Shown here piece by piece: positions 15,498 to 24,221 of a DNA stretch of 64,000 nucleotides. The notes beneath the pieces are model-generated. The model had not been told where the DNA came from. It did no database searches and saw only the letters and a program-made list of their open reading frames with translations. The stretch comes from Pontibacillus yanchengensis Y32 (lineage in GTDB: Bacteria > Bacillota > Bacilli > Bacillales > BH030062). The stretch's first letter is position 1. Every line of letters begins with the position of its first letter. Made by a program: the position numbers and the translations under genes. The DNA is taken from contig NZ_AVBF01000010.1 of the NCBI RefSeq assembly GCF_000770635.1, forward strand, positions 21,560-85,559, given 5' to 3'.

Positions 15498-16637
15498 CTA
15501 CCCCATTACTTCACTTAATTGATCGATTACAGTTCTAAACGTACTTAGGAAAGTATCCACTTCTTCATCTGTATTAAAATAAGAGAGACTAACCCTAAGT
15601 GCAGAAGACGCTCGTTCATGATCAGCACCACAGGCTTTAAGAATAGCGCTCTCGTCAGCATCCTTAGAAGAACATGCTGATTTTGTTGATATGAATACAC
15701 CATGTTCTCCTAGCGCATGAATAACCACTTCTGGCTTAAACCCTGGCATAGAGAAATTAAGAATATGCGGAGCACTATTTTCTGGTGTATTCACAACCAC
15801 TCCGTTTATTTCTTCTAAACTTCGCCTGATTTTTTCATGCATTTTCTTTAAGGAAGATAGATGGCTTCGTTGGTATTCAAGTGTCATCCTTAATGCTTTA
15901 ACCATAGATACTATACCTGGTAAATTTTCTGTTCCTGCTCGATAGGATGTTTCTTGGCTACCTCCATGCATTAAAGGAAAAAGGGATGTGTTTTTCTTCA
16001 CGAACAGTATTCCCGTACCTTTTAATCCATGTATTTTATGGCTCGACATTGTACATAAATCAATTTTACTTTTATGGAAATCTAATGGGACCTTTCCTAG
16101 TCCTTGTACATAATCGACATGGAAATATAGCTTCGGATAACGATTGGCAATCTTACCGATTTGTTGTATAGGTTGTATCGACCCGAGTTCATTATTCACG
16201 TGCATAACACTAATCAGTATCGTATCTTCTCTTATAGACTTTTCTAAATCAGATATATCAATAATTCCCTGTTCATTCACTGGTAAATAAGTTACTTCAA
16301 ATCCTAATCCTTCTAGAGCTTTGCATGCTTCTAATACAGAAGGATGTTCAATGGATGATGTAATAATATGCTTACCGCGATTTTGATGTTGAAGTGCAAT
16401 GCCCTTAATGGCTAAGTTGTTTCCCTCTGTTCCACCCGATGTAAAAATGATTTCCTCTGGATCAATCGATAATAGCTGAGCAGCTTGTTTTTTTGACTGA
16501 TTTAATAACCGTTCCGAATCACTTCCAAAGCGATGAATAGAGGAAGGATTACCATAATAGGTTTCGGCTACTTGGTGAAAACTTTGTAATACTTCGGGAT
16601 ATGGCTTTGTTGTGGCACTATTATCAAAATAGATCAT
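15498..16637 (-). CDS. nifZ: Cysteine desulfurase dedicated to thiI (NifZ type)
   Basis: 379 residues, class V aminotransferase fold. The PLP lysine is Lys201 in MSSHKIHGLKG, the stacking His is His98 in SSIEHPS, and the catalytic Cys322 lies in STKSACSSKD. It releases sulfur from cysteine as an enzyme persulfide. Directly upstream of thiI, matching the B. subtilis NifZ-ThiI pair, which makes 4-thiouridine. I start at MIYFDNS because AGGGG lies 10 bases upstream and homologues begin there; the longer frame starts at 16673. In B. subtilis braB separates this gene from ezrA; here it is absent. Confidence 0.94.
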   Translation of the reverse strand: MIYFDNSATTKPYPEVLQSFHQVAETYYGNPSSIHRFGSDSERLLNQSKKQAAQLLSIDPEEIIFTSGGTEGNNLAIKGIALQHQNRGKHIITSSIEHPSVLEACKALEGLGFEVTYLPVNEQGIIDISDLEKSIREDTILISVMHVNNELGSIQPIQQIGKIANRYPKLYFHVDYVQGLGKVPLDFHKSKIDLCTMSSHKIHGLKGTGILFVKKNTSLFPLMHGGSQETSYRAGTENLPGIVSMVKALRMTLEYQRSHLSSLKKMHEKIRRSLEEINGVVVNTPENSAPHILNFSMPGFKPEVVIHALGEHGVFISTKSACSSKDADESAILKACGADHERASSALRVSLSYFNTDEEVDTFLSTFRTVIDQLSEVMG

Positions 16638-16792
16638 TTGGCCTGACCCCTTTTTATTTTCTTGTGCAATCAATTATATTATCATACTTTCCTAAAGCTT
16701 TAAATGTCAATCATCCTTGTTATTTCCTATTATTATAACAAACGATTTTATCGTGCCATCCTTAGTGCAATGATTTTTTTAGATTCTCAATA

Positions 16793-16834
16793 TAAAACCC
16801 CCGTTCCTTCAATTAGAAGAAAGGGGGTTTTTAG
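16793..16834 (-). terminator. Terminator overlapping the 3' end of the 119-aa gene
   Basis: Minus strand AAAAACCCCC ... GGGGGTTTT with a 20-base loop partly paired. The left arm is inside the last codons of the gene at 16809-17168, so the stop codon lies in the hairpin loop. Confidence 0.8.
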
Positions 16835-17168
16835 GATCAATTTCTAAAGTAGCTAGAAGCTTGTTTATGGATAATACCTGATTTTTTGAATGTTGAGTTA
16901 CCCATTCTTTAGTTAGTCCTACTTCTTTAATACTCATTTTTGTGGGCTGCTTAGAATTGGTTGTCTTTGTAGTATCAGCACTATCCTTTTTTTCTGCTTG
17001 AAGGAATGAATCAGAATCCATAGGTGCTTTTGTCATCTGTTGGTATTGTTCTTTTTCGGAATGGGAAATCACTTGATAGGTTTCCCCTTGAACGAACAAT
17101 ATACTAATTGCAATCGCCCAAACTATAATGGAACTAAGAGATAAACTAAGTACTAATTTTTTTTGCAT
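16809..17168 (-). CDS. Membrane-anchored protein of unknown function (119 aa)
   Basis: 119 residues. An N-terminal hydrophobic helix after two lysines (MQKKLVLSLSLSSIIVWAIA, about 5-27) looks like a signal anchor or uncleaved signal peptide; the remainder is hydrophilic and presumably outside the cell. The middle is Lys/Thr/Ser/Asp-rich; the last 40 residues (SIKEVGLTKEWVTQHSKNQV) could be a small folded helix-turn. It lies 10 bases after ezrA and probably shares its transcript. I do not recognise a family. No such gene lies between nifZ and ezrA in B. subtilis as I remember it. Confidence 0.7.
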   Translation of the reverse strand: MQKKLVLSLSLSSIIVWAIAISILFVQGETYQVISHSEKEQYQQMTKAPMDSDSFLQAEKKDSADTTKTTNSKQPTKMSIKEVGLTKEWVTQHSKNQVLSINKLLATLEIDPKNPLSSN

Positions 17169-17178
17169 ATCTATCTCC

Positions 17179-18873
17179 TTATCCTACAGGGGTTTGGACC
17201 ATATCCTGTATTCGTTTTATAGCTCCTGGTTCAACCTCTTCTAACGCATGTGATGCTTCTTCTAGAGCCACATCATACTGATAGGAGCGAAAAGCTTGTT
17301 CTGCTTCCGATAATTTAGCAGCCAACAATGGGTATTTACTTCTATATCGATTGCCATATTGAATAACACTTTCAGCCATATATGCTGTCTCTAACAAATC
17401 TTCTGTTTGCTGTTTGGCGTTTTCTGTATCTTTTACAGCATCCTCCATAGCACTTTGAACCTTTGTCATATCTAGTTGTTGTGCTTCTACTTGACGTTGT
17501 ACATTTAATAAAGAAGAACGACTTTTCTCTAATACATCTTCTATATAGTTTGGTACACCCGGTATATTGCTCTTTTGTAATTTACGATAAACAGCTAGCA
17601 ATTCTTGTTTCATTTGGGAAAGTTGTTGCTTCGCATCCCTTTCACCCTTACGCAACGTATGTAAACGTTCTTTAAATTGCTCATGTTGGTCAACCAGCTC
17701 ATCTAATTGAGTTGTTAGAGTTTCTAACTGAGCACGTATGGTAACATGTGATGTTTCTTCATCTTCCAAGTTCAACTTAATGTCATCTAGTTGTTTTGTT
17801 AAATTATTTATCCACTTTTCTAAACTCAAGTGTAATTCTAAATCCCGTTCTTCAACATGGTAGGAATTTTGGAGTATATTTACTTCATTCTTGGTTTCAG
17901 CTACTTCATCTTTAATGACATTTAACTGCTCCACTAATTGAGGATGATATTTCTCAACATAGTTTCGAGCTAAGGCTTCTTTTTCAAGTTGAGCATACAT
18001 TTCCTTTATTCGTTCCTCAATTTCTTGAATACCGTGTTGAGCTTCTTCCATTTCAGCTTTTTCTAACTGATTCAAATAGTCATTTAAACGTTCCTGGTAC
18101 TCCAGAGCCTCTGCTTCATACTCGTAATGATCAATACGATATCCATCTTCCCTCATGTCCCGAACTCCACTAATCAACTCATCAATTTGATCAGGTAACT
18201 CTTTCTTACAAGATTTATAAAGGGCAGGAAAAGACTCTATCCTTTGTTCGATAGTGGTTAACTCTTCTTGAAGATTTTGGACCATTTCATTTGCTTCAAA
18301 ATAATTTCCTTCTTCAATAAGCTCATAGTATTTCGTTAGCTTTTCTTGGGTTTCCTCTATCTCTTTTTCGAAATATGTTTCTGCTTTCTCAAATAAATGA
18401 CGTTGTTGTAGCAATTTCTTTTTTAATTCTTTGAGCCTAGGTTCAATCTCCTCGACATGTTTCCGACTATTCTCTTCTGAGTTCAACAAAGTATCTAACT
18501 CTTCAAACATTCCTTCTATGGAGGCTTCAATAGATTGTAGTGACTGTTCTATATTGTTCAAAACCGCTTTTGCTTTTTTAAAGCGATAACGGTCTGCATG
18601 CTCTTCTGCATCAAACAACCCTTCTTCTAAGTCCGGAAGATGTTTTGACAGAATATCATCCCATTCTGAACGCCACTTTTCAAAACGCTCCTGTGTTTCA
18701 CCTGACAAGTTTAAGTTCTTCACTTTTGAAAGTTCTTCTGTTACGTTTCGATTTGTAATATTCAATTTCCAATTTTCAAGACGATCCACTTCATCATAAA
18801 TCTTTTTACGTAATATTAACCCGTAAATAAATGCTACAATTAATACTAGTACCACTATGATGACGTACTCCAT
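17179..18873 (-). CDS. ezrA: EzrA, septation ring formation regulator
   Basis: 564 residues (B. subtilis 562). One N-terminal transmembrane helix (about 2-20, EYVIIVVLVLIVAFIYG) followed almost wholly by coiled coil of spectrin-like repeats, rich in Glu/Lys/Leu/Gln. EzrA is anchored in the membrane at the division site, binds FtsZ and limits Z-ring formation away from midcell. The start ATG is placed 5 bases after AGGAGGC; the longer frame begins at 18903. It ends YRSYQYDVALEEASHALEEV, the conserved QNR-like C-terminal patch is not obvious by eye. Confidence 0.95.
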   Translation of the reverse strand: MEYVIIVVLVLIVAFIYGLILRKKIYDEVDRLENWKLNITNRNVTEELSKVKNLNLSGETQERFEKWRSEWDDILSKHLPDLEEGLFDAEEHADRYRFKKAKAVLNNIEQSLQSIEASIEGMFEELDTLLNSEENSRKHVEEIEPRLKELKKKLLQQRHLFEKAETYFEKEIEETQEKLTKYYELIEEGNYFEANEMVQNLQEELTTIEQRIESFPALYKSCKKELPDQIDELISGVRDMREDGYRIDHYEYEAEALEYQERLNDYLNQLEKAEMEEAQHGIQEIEERIKEMYAQLEKEALARNYVEKYHPQLVEQLNVIKDEVAETKNEVNILQNSYHVEERDLELHLSLEKWINNLTKQLDDIKLNLEDEETSHVTIRAQLETLTTQLDELVDQHEQFKERLHTLRKGERDAKQQLSQMKQELLAVYRKLQKSNIPGVPNYIEDVLEKSRSSLLNVQRQVEAQQLDMTKVQSAMEDAVKDTENAKQQTEDLLETAYMAESVIQYGNRYRSKYPLLAAKLSEAEQAFRSYQYDVALEEASHALEEVEPGAIKRIQDMVQTPVG

Positions 18874-19366
18874 AAAAAGCCTCCTAACACTTGTCAAGTA
18901 CATCTATTAAATTAACGACAAATTATGTATATGTATGGTAATAATGATACCATGTAAACCTTCATTTTGGCTAAAATTTTTCAAAATAATTAAGAGATTT
19001 ACAATTTCTGCTACCGCATAAGCTCGAAGCGTTGTTTATTGCATCACATTGTTCTACACAATCTACCTGATTTATGAACTGTATTGCTCTGGTAGCATTG
19101 CTCCTCTCGTAATCTTTAACCTTGCCATACCCTATCTTGAACGCTTGGAAACGTACAATTATGATTTTTCAGTAAAACATACAACACCTTTAATGTAAAA
19201 TGGAAAAATAGGTATTTTGACCTTTACATAAAGTAAAGGCATATGCGCTTGGTTGCTTACGGAAATCCTCTAAGTTGTATTATTACTACTGCGGAGATTG
19301 ACTTAAGACCTTTAGGGATACGCTAAACTAGTCTTGTAGAAGAAACTGATACTTTTCTAGAAAATA
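18874..19366. other. Intergenic gap with no supported gene
   Basis: Between ezrA and refZ. A short plus-strand stretch at 19242-19325 reads MRLVAYGNPLSCIITTAEID... for 27 codons but has no Shine-Dalgarno sequence. In B. subtilis hisJ sits here; I see no trace of it that I can defend. Confidence 0.5.
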
Positions 19367-19405
19367 TATGAAGCACTACTCCCTAAACAGGAATAGTGCT
19401 TCATT
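19367..19405 (-). terminator. Terminator of refZ
   Basis: TGAAGCACTA ... TAGTGCTTCA with an inner TTCCTGTTTAGGGAG loop, about 28 bases after the refZ stop. Confidence 0.75.
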
Positions 19406-19432
19406 AGTCTTACCATATTATACTTTATAGCG

Positions 19433-20071
19433 TTACATAATACTTTGTTTAAAACCAGGTTTCTGATTCGTATGATAAATATATTCCAACCAATTGATGA
19501 TTGTAAGGGAATACTGCTTCATGAAATAATCATGAGATTGGTCAAAGGATACATGTTCTCTCATCTCATAAGGCATCAAGAATGGGGTCATTAGCATTCC
19601 TTTGAATTGTATATAATAGTAGTTAATTTGCAGGTTTTTAAGTCCGAGTGTTTGGAGGGAACGTTTAAACATACCAAATAATAAGTACTTCTCTTTCGCT
19701 AGATAAGTAACCATCATTTCTCTAACAAGCACATTATCAAGTGTTAATTCACGGTGAATAAAACAAGTAAATTGATAGTTTGTTTGTTTATAGTGTATAA
19801 TGACTTCTATCATTCGGCGGAGTGATTCTCTAGGAGAATGTTCCGCTTCTTCAAGTTGAACAGTATCTAGAAGTTCTATATAGGACTCAAAATAATGAAC
19901 CATCATGTATTCCAATAATCCTTGCTTGTTTTTAAAATGATAGCTAATTAAAGAAACATTCACTTTAGCTTTAGCGGCAATATCCCTTACAGAAGTACCA
20001 TTATACCCTTTTGTATAAAAAAGGGAACAAGCAGCATCCATTACTTTTTGTTTCGTATTTGATGATGTCAT
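19433..20071 (-). CDS. refZ: RefZ, TetR-family FtsZ/chromosome-capture regulator
   Basis: 212 residues. An N-terminal TetR-type helix-turn-helix (about 8-55; GTSVRDIAAKAKVNVSLISYHF) and a helical ligand/dimer domain. The DNA-binding part and the position next to ytsP match B. subtilis RefZ (YttP), which binds near-origin motifs and helps position the septum and capture the chromosome in the forespore. Monocistronic; divergent from ytsP. Shine-Dalgarno AGGAGGAGGAT is very strong. That it is RefZ rather than another TetR protein rests on gene order and overall length. Confidence 0.85.
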   Translation of the reverse strand: MTSSNTKQKVMDAACSLFYTKGYNGTSVRDIAAKAKVNVSLISYHFKNKQGLLEYMMVHYFESYIELLDTVQLEEAEHSPRESLRRMIEVIIHYKQTNYQFTCFIHRELTLDNVLVREMMVTYLAKEKYLLFGMFKRSLQTLGLKNLQINYYYIQFKGMLMTPFLMPYEMREHVSFDQSHDYFMKQYSLTIINWLEYIYHTNQKPGFKQSIM

Positions 20072-20208
20072 GCTTAAATCCTCCTCCTACTAACGAATAA
20101 TTTCGTCTTGAAGAGTGGATTTCCTGCATGTTTCGCTCGCCATATTCTGCATAGGAATTGTCGAAAAAACCACTACTAACCAGCATTTTACCTAAGGAGG
20201 TATATTAA

Positions 20209-20688
20209 ATGTTTAATGTTGAACATTATACAGGTACGAAGGATCAAAATTATGACCTCTTACTTAAGCAACTTAAAGCGTTACTAGAGGATGAGCCTGA
20301 CCAAGTGGCCAATCTCTCTAATGCATCAGCACTTTTAAATCAATTTTTAGATGAAGTAAACTGGGTTGGATTTTATTTATGGAAGAATGACCAGCTCGTC
20401 TTAGGACCTTTTCAAGGACTACCTGCTTGTGTACGAATCCCATACGGAAAAGGCGTTTGTGGAACAGCCCTTTCTGAAGGTAAAACACAACGCGTCGCTG
20501 ATGTACATCAATTCCCTGGTCATATAGCCTGTGACGCAGCCAGCCAATCAGAAATTGTAGTACCATTCTATAAAAATGGTGAAATCTTTGGTGTACTTGA
20601 TATTGATAGTCCTATCAAAAACCGCTTTGACGAAACAGACGAACAATATCTAGAACAATTTGTTGAAGTCGTGAAACAATATGTATAG
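20209..20688 (+). CDS. ytsP: GAF-domain free methionine-(R)-sulfoxide reductase
   Basis: 159 residues, one GAF domain. The three cysteines of the fRMsr family are present (Cys74 in LPACVRI, Cys84 in KGVCGTA, Cys108 in IACDAAS), so it probably reduces free methionine-R-sulfoxide with thioredoxin. SEIVVPFYKNGEIFGVLDIDSP is the conserved C-terminal half. TAAGGAGG lies 8 bases upstream of the ATG. It is divergent from refZ and followed by a strong terminator. The order refZ-ytsP-diguanylate cyclase-rpsD is that of B. subtilis yttP-ytsP-ytrP-rpsD. Confidence 0.95.
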   Translation: MFNVEHYTGTKDQNYDLLLKQLKALLEDEPDQVANLSNASALLNQFLDEVNWVGFYLWKNDQLVLGPFQGLPACVRIPYGKGVCGTALSEGKTQRVADVHQFPGHIACDAASQSEIVVPFYKNGEIFGVLDIDSPIKNRFDETDEQYLEQFVEVVKQYV

Positions 20689-20726
20689 CGTACTAATTAA
20701 GTATTAATACGCTTGAATCACCGCAA

Positions 20727-20767
20727 AGACGTCTAGTGCTATCTAATAGCCTAGACGTTTTTTATTT
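20727..20767 (+). terminator. Terminator of ytsP
   Basis: AGACGTCTAG, loop, CTAGACGT followed by six Ts (TTTTTTATTT). Confidence 0.88.
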
Positions 20768-20888
20768 AATAATCGCCCTGTTATGTTGTCCAAGGCTACC
20801 TCCCGCGATATTGTGATGAACGGAAGCATGACCCGATTAGAGTTGGACATTTTCTGAATCGTGGTATCACGAAGCGAGGAATGGTTCT

Positions 20889-21140
20889 GGACACAAAGTG
20901 ATGTTATGCCAACGGACATATAGTCTCTTATTCTTCAATTTCAAGGCTTTTTTCCATTTGTAACGGACATTCAGTACGCTATTTAGCCAAAATCACCTTA
21001 ATGAAGGGTGTTCTTTCACAAATAAGGTACCATATGTCCGTCAACTCCTCCAAAAGAGGGTTTTCACAGTAAATAAGAGAACGTATGTCCGGTAGAAGAT
21101 GTCCTACGTATTGTCTAGAATCTGATTGCAAAACTTCAGC
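20889..21140 (+). repeat. GGACAT-type palindromic repeat, copy 2
   Basis: Close match to 6229-6475 over about 250 bp in the same orientation: GACACAAA-GTGATG-TATG, GGACATATAGTCTC, CAGTACGCTATTTAGCCAAA and several ATGTCCG motifs are shared. Here it is not enclosed by the hairpin ends of element A, so this repeat can exist by itself. An open frame on the minus strand here is repeat-derived. Confidence 0.75.
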
Positions 21141-21213
21141 GTGCCCCCCCTCTATATAAAAGATTATGCCTCTTTTATGAAATAAACGTTGATTCACCTC
21201 TTTCCCATAAATC

Positions 21214-21254
21214 AAAAAAGTACCAGGTTAGCTTATAACTAACCCAGTACTTCT
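21214..21254 (-). terminator. Terminator of the diguanylate cyclase gene
   Basis: Minus strand AGTACTGGGTTAG, TTATAAG, CTAACCTGGTACT then TTTTTT. One mismatch in a 13-bp stem. Confidence 0.88.
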
Positions 21255-21296
21255 CTAAATGATTATATTTTTTTATGCAAACCAAAGTAGCATGAA

Positions 21297-23171
21297 TTAT
21301 ACATTTGATACTTCATCTCTTCTTATTGCATTTTTACCCGCATCCTTAGCTTCATAAAGAGCACGGTCTGCTCGAATAAAGAAGTCCTTCACCTCTGTGT
21401 GTAGGGTTGGATCCCAATATGAAACTCCACAAGAAATAGTAACGTTCGGATTGGTGTGCTGGTTTACTTTTTCTACTAATTCCCTTCCAATAACATACCC
21501 TTCTAGCAAGGATGTGTGAGGTAGGTAAATAGCTAATTCTTCCCCGCCCCATCTAGCCACAATACCTTTAAAACCAATATGTTCTTTCACAATAGTTGCA
21601 ACTTGCACCAAAATCCTGTCCCCAACTTGATGACCAAAACAATCATTAACTTTCTTAAAGTCATCAATATCTATTATCAGGAATGACCCATCATTATGTT
21701 CTTCAATGTGTTTATGAATCGTCTCATCTAAGTATTTCCTCGAGCATAACTTAGTTAAGTAATCTGTTCTAACTAGTTGTTCTAACTCCTCACGAAGCAT
21801 AGAGTTTGCAAAGGCGAGTGTAGAATGGTGCACCAATGATTGTAATAATTTAAATGTTTCAAATGAAAAATAGTAAGGTTCTGTATGCAGCACAATTACG
21901 ACTCCATTTAATGATCCATTTTGAATCATAGGAATTGCCATTACAGAACAATATTTACTAGTTATCTTAGTAGAAATGTCTCCAATAAATAATGAATCAT
22001 GTGTAGTACTAACCTTATGTCTAACAAACTCTTTTAAAGCATCTGAGTCTACTTCATAAAAATGTGCTGTACTACCACTCAAAACATCTTGATTACGATT
22101 TGGATAATCTTTATATAAAATGAATCCTATTTCCTCTGCATGGAAGGAGGTTTTAATTTGATTTGCCATAAACGCAATTGTTTCTGTAAGGCGTAAGTTT
22201 GAATTTAACTTATGTGATGTTTCATTTATTAATTGCAAGTCTGATATTAATCGTTTTGATTGCTGGTAGAGTCTTGCATTTTCTAACGCATTACCTGCAG
22301 TGTTAGATAATAATTTAATAAACTCTACATCTTCTTCATTAAAAAACATGTCGACTGCAGAAACGATTTGAAGAACGCCATATACACCTTGCTTCCCTTT
22401 TAATGGAGCATAAAAGCAAGAGCATTGTTCGTCGATATCCTCAAATTGAATCTCACCTGTTAAGTATGCTTTGGCACTAGCAGATTCTATTTCATTATTA
22501 TCAAAATTTAATTCTTTAATAGGAAGGTGTTGTGTACTTGAATAGTCATGAGAAAGTAATAAGTAATATTCATACTGTGAATATACTTCCCTTAGCGTAT
22601 CCATTATTCCCATTAGGATCTCTTCCATATTCATAGAGGAGTGAAATTTAGCAGTTACTTCAAATAGTTGTTTGTATTTTTTTTCATTACCCAATGTTTG
22701 ATAATTTCTTTTTATGTTCCATACCACTTTTGCTACTTCATCTACTATTAAATGAAGGGTAGATTGAACAATTTCTTCATAATTTTCACTAGGGTGTACA
22801 ATATAAACAAAACCAATAACTTCTTGGGCATCATACAAGGGAATAATATAACTGTTCTCTTTGTTAAAAAATGCTCGACCATCCATTACTTTATGACCAA
22901 TATCCGAATGACCATGTTGAAATGAAATCCAATCTTGATAATCAAGCTTTTGTTGAGTCAATTTCGCATTAGAACTATGTAGGAAAAATTGACCTTCTGA
23001 AGCGTTATATACATATACCCCTACATATTGCGCAGTAAGTACATCCTCCAGCACACGAGCTACCTCTATCAACAGCTCATGGTACGAGCGATTTTTTCCG
23101 CTAGTAAGTAGATCATAAAAATGTAACTTAAGCTCTTTCGATATATGTGATAGGTAATTATTTGATTGCAT
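21297..23171 (-). CDS. dgcP: GAF-GGDEF diguanylate cyclase (DgcP/YtrP type)
   Basis: 624 residues, no signal peptide or transmembrane helix, so cytosolic. Three GAF-like sensor regions (about 20-160, 170-310 and 320-450) precede a C-terminal GGDEF domain with an intact active site, RWGGEEL (542-546 for GGEEL), DIDDFKKVNDCFGH upstream and ADRALYEAKDAGKNA at the end. It should make cyclic di-GMP from two GTP. The inhibitory I-site RxxD, expected five residues before GGDEF, is not present (GFKG), so product feedback is probably absent. Same place as B. subtilis ytrP (dgcP). This is the only obvious c-di-GMP synthase in the window; a c-di-GMP riboswitch precedes sinI. Confidence 0.9.
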   Translation of the reverse strand: MQSNNYLSHISKELKLHFYDLLTSGKNRSYHELLIEVARVLEDVLTAQYVGVYVYNASEGQFFLHSSNAKLTQQKLDYQDWISFQHGHSDIGHKVMDGRAFFNKENSYIIPLYDAQEVIGFVYIVHPSENYEEIVQSTLHLIVDEVAKVVWNIKRNYQTLGNEKKYKQLFEVTAKFHSSMNMEEILMGIMDTLREVYSQYEYYLLLSHDYSSTQHLPIKELNFDNNEIESASAKAYLTGEIQFEDIDEQCSCFYAPLKGKQGVYGVLQIVSAVDMFFNEEDVEFIKLLSNTAGNALENARLYQQSKRLISDLQLINETSHKLNSNLRLTETIAFMANQIKTSFHAEEIGFILYKDYPNRNQDVLSGSTAHFYEVDSDALKEFVRHKVSTTHDSLFIGDISTKITSKYCSVMAIPMIQNGSLNGVVIVLHTEPYYFSFETFKLLQSLVHHSTLAFANSMLREELEQLVRTDYLTKLCSRKYLDETIHKHIEEHNDGSFLIIDIDDFKKVNDCFGHQVGDRILVQVATIVKEHIGFKGIVARWGGEELAIYLPHTSLLEGYVIGRELVEKVNQHTNPNVTISCGVSYWDPTLHTEVKDFFIRADRALYEAKDAGKNAIRRDEVSNV

Positions 23172-23301
23172 TCATCCATCACCTTTTCCAAGCAATATCA
23201 TTGTGCTTAACCTTTCTCTATTATATAGGTCATAGGTTTATTTTCCTATTCTTTTCGACTATTTTTAATAAACTTTTAATTAAGAGGAAGAAACGCTTCC
23301 A

Positions 23302-23913
23302 TTATGTAGTAGTTATAACTTTCGTTTCTCCGTTTTGGAAAAGTACCAACCAAACCTCTTGTTCCTTATCCAGTGGAACGGTTTGGATAGGATTACTAGT
23401 AAACGTATTAGACCACACTAAGTTATGATCATATTTCAATTTGGCTTTATAAACGTTATCTTTTTTTGTAGTTTTTAAAATACGTTTATCTATCCCTTTT
23501 TCTTCTGGAGAAGATTCATTGAATTCTACCTTTTCTAATGACTGATTGAGTCGAACCCATTTGTCCTTCTGCTTCATCCATAATCGATCTTGTCGATCAT
23601 ACAAAATGCTGGAGATAGGTGTTTGAATTTTAACATATGACTTGGTATTAAACTTAAAGCTTTTTTCTTCTACTTCATATAGTACTAAGAACGATTGATT
23701 GTCTCTATTCTTTATCATTGCAACCTCAGTTATGCCATCAGGCTTAACTGAAGAAGTTATCATTTGCTCTTGTTTTTTATCTTTTGTAATACTAACAAGC
23801 AGTTGATTCTGTACAGTAAAGGCAAAGATAACACTAATAATAGAAATACCTATAACAACGAACCTTATTCTTTTAGCTCGCTTTGTTTCAGTAAAAGGGC
23901 CAGTTGAATGCAA
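23302..23913 (-). CDS. Membrane-anchored protein of unknown function (203 aa)
   Basis: 203 residues. A basic N-terminus (ETKRAKRIR) and one transmembrane helix (about 19-38, FVVIGISIISVIFAFTV) place the hydrophilic bulk outside. The exported part is beta-rich by composition, with repeated charged/aromatic strands (SFLVLYEVEEKSFKF; DRLWMKQKDKWVRL). There are no Cys residues and no known motif. GGAGGGGG lies 9 bases before the ATG, so the gene is credible. It lies between the divergent rpsD and dgcP and seems to have its own transcript. I do not recognise the family. Confidence 0.75.
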   Translation of the reverse strand: MHSTGPFTETKRAKRIRFVVIGISIISVIFAFTVQNQLLVSITKDKKQEQMITSSVKPDGITEVAMIKNRDNQSFLVLYEVEEKSFKFNTKSYVKIQTPISSILYDRQDRLWMKQKDKWVRLNQSLEKVEFNESSPEEKGIDKRILKTTKKDNVYKAKLKYDHNLVWSNTFTSNPIQTVPLDKEQEVWLVLFQNGETKVITTT

Positions 23914-24003
23914 ATAACCCCCTCCATCAATAAAAATTAACTGTTATCATTGTATCATAGCTTCTAAGCATACATCCTTCACAATTCTTTTACTATGATC
24001 CCC

Positions 24004-24032
24004 TTGACTTATATACATAGAGACATTATAAT
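24004..24032 (+). promoter_or_regulatory. Strong sigma-A promoter of rpsD
   Basis: TTGACT (24004-24009), 17-base spacer, TATAAT (24027-24032). Transcription would start near 24039, giving a leader of about 180 nt. Confidence 0.85.
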
Positions 24033-24038
24033 AGCCTT

Positions 24039-24221
24039 TGTGTAAAATAAAAGGCAGCTTAGGTGAGCCGCCGTTGTAATCATTTTGTTCCTCTACTATG
24101 AGGTGTATTGTGTAACCCTCTGCTGCTGGGGCGAAGGTACATGAAAACAAAATGAGCAGCGTGAAGAAGGACACACTGTTTTTATTTTATGCAAATATAA
24201 AATAAAGGAGAGAAATTTCCA
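24039..24221 (+). ncRNA. Structured rpsD leader (candidate S4 autoregulatory RNA)
   Basis: The leader holds a perfect 10-bp long-range pairing, TCATTTTGTT (24080-24089) with AACAAAATGA (24146-24155), a small CCTC/GAGG hairpin between them, and a perfect 10-bp hairpin TTTATTTTAT/ATAAAATAAA (24181-24206) whose 3' arm runs into the Shine-Dalgarno sequence. Bacillus S4 represses its own synthesis through the rpsD leader, so this is the expected place. I cannot verify the consensus pseudoknot by eye. Confidence 0.6.

Noticed and set aside
20979..21215. 78-codon minus-strand frame
   Set aside because: It covers the GGACAT repeat copy and has no ribosome-binding site.
23947..24174. 75-codon minus-strand frame beginning at GTG with a signal-like N-terminus
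   Set aside because: No ribosome-binding site, and it lies opposite the promoter and structured leader of rpsD. The palindromes of the leader explain its sequence.
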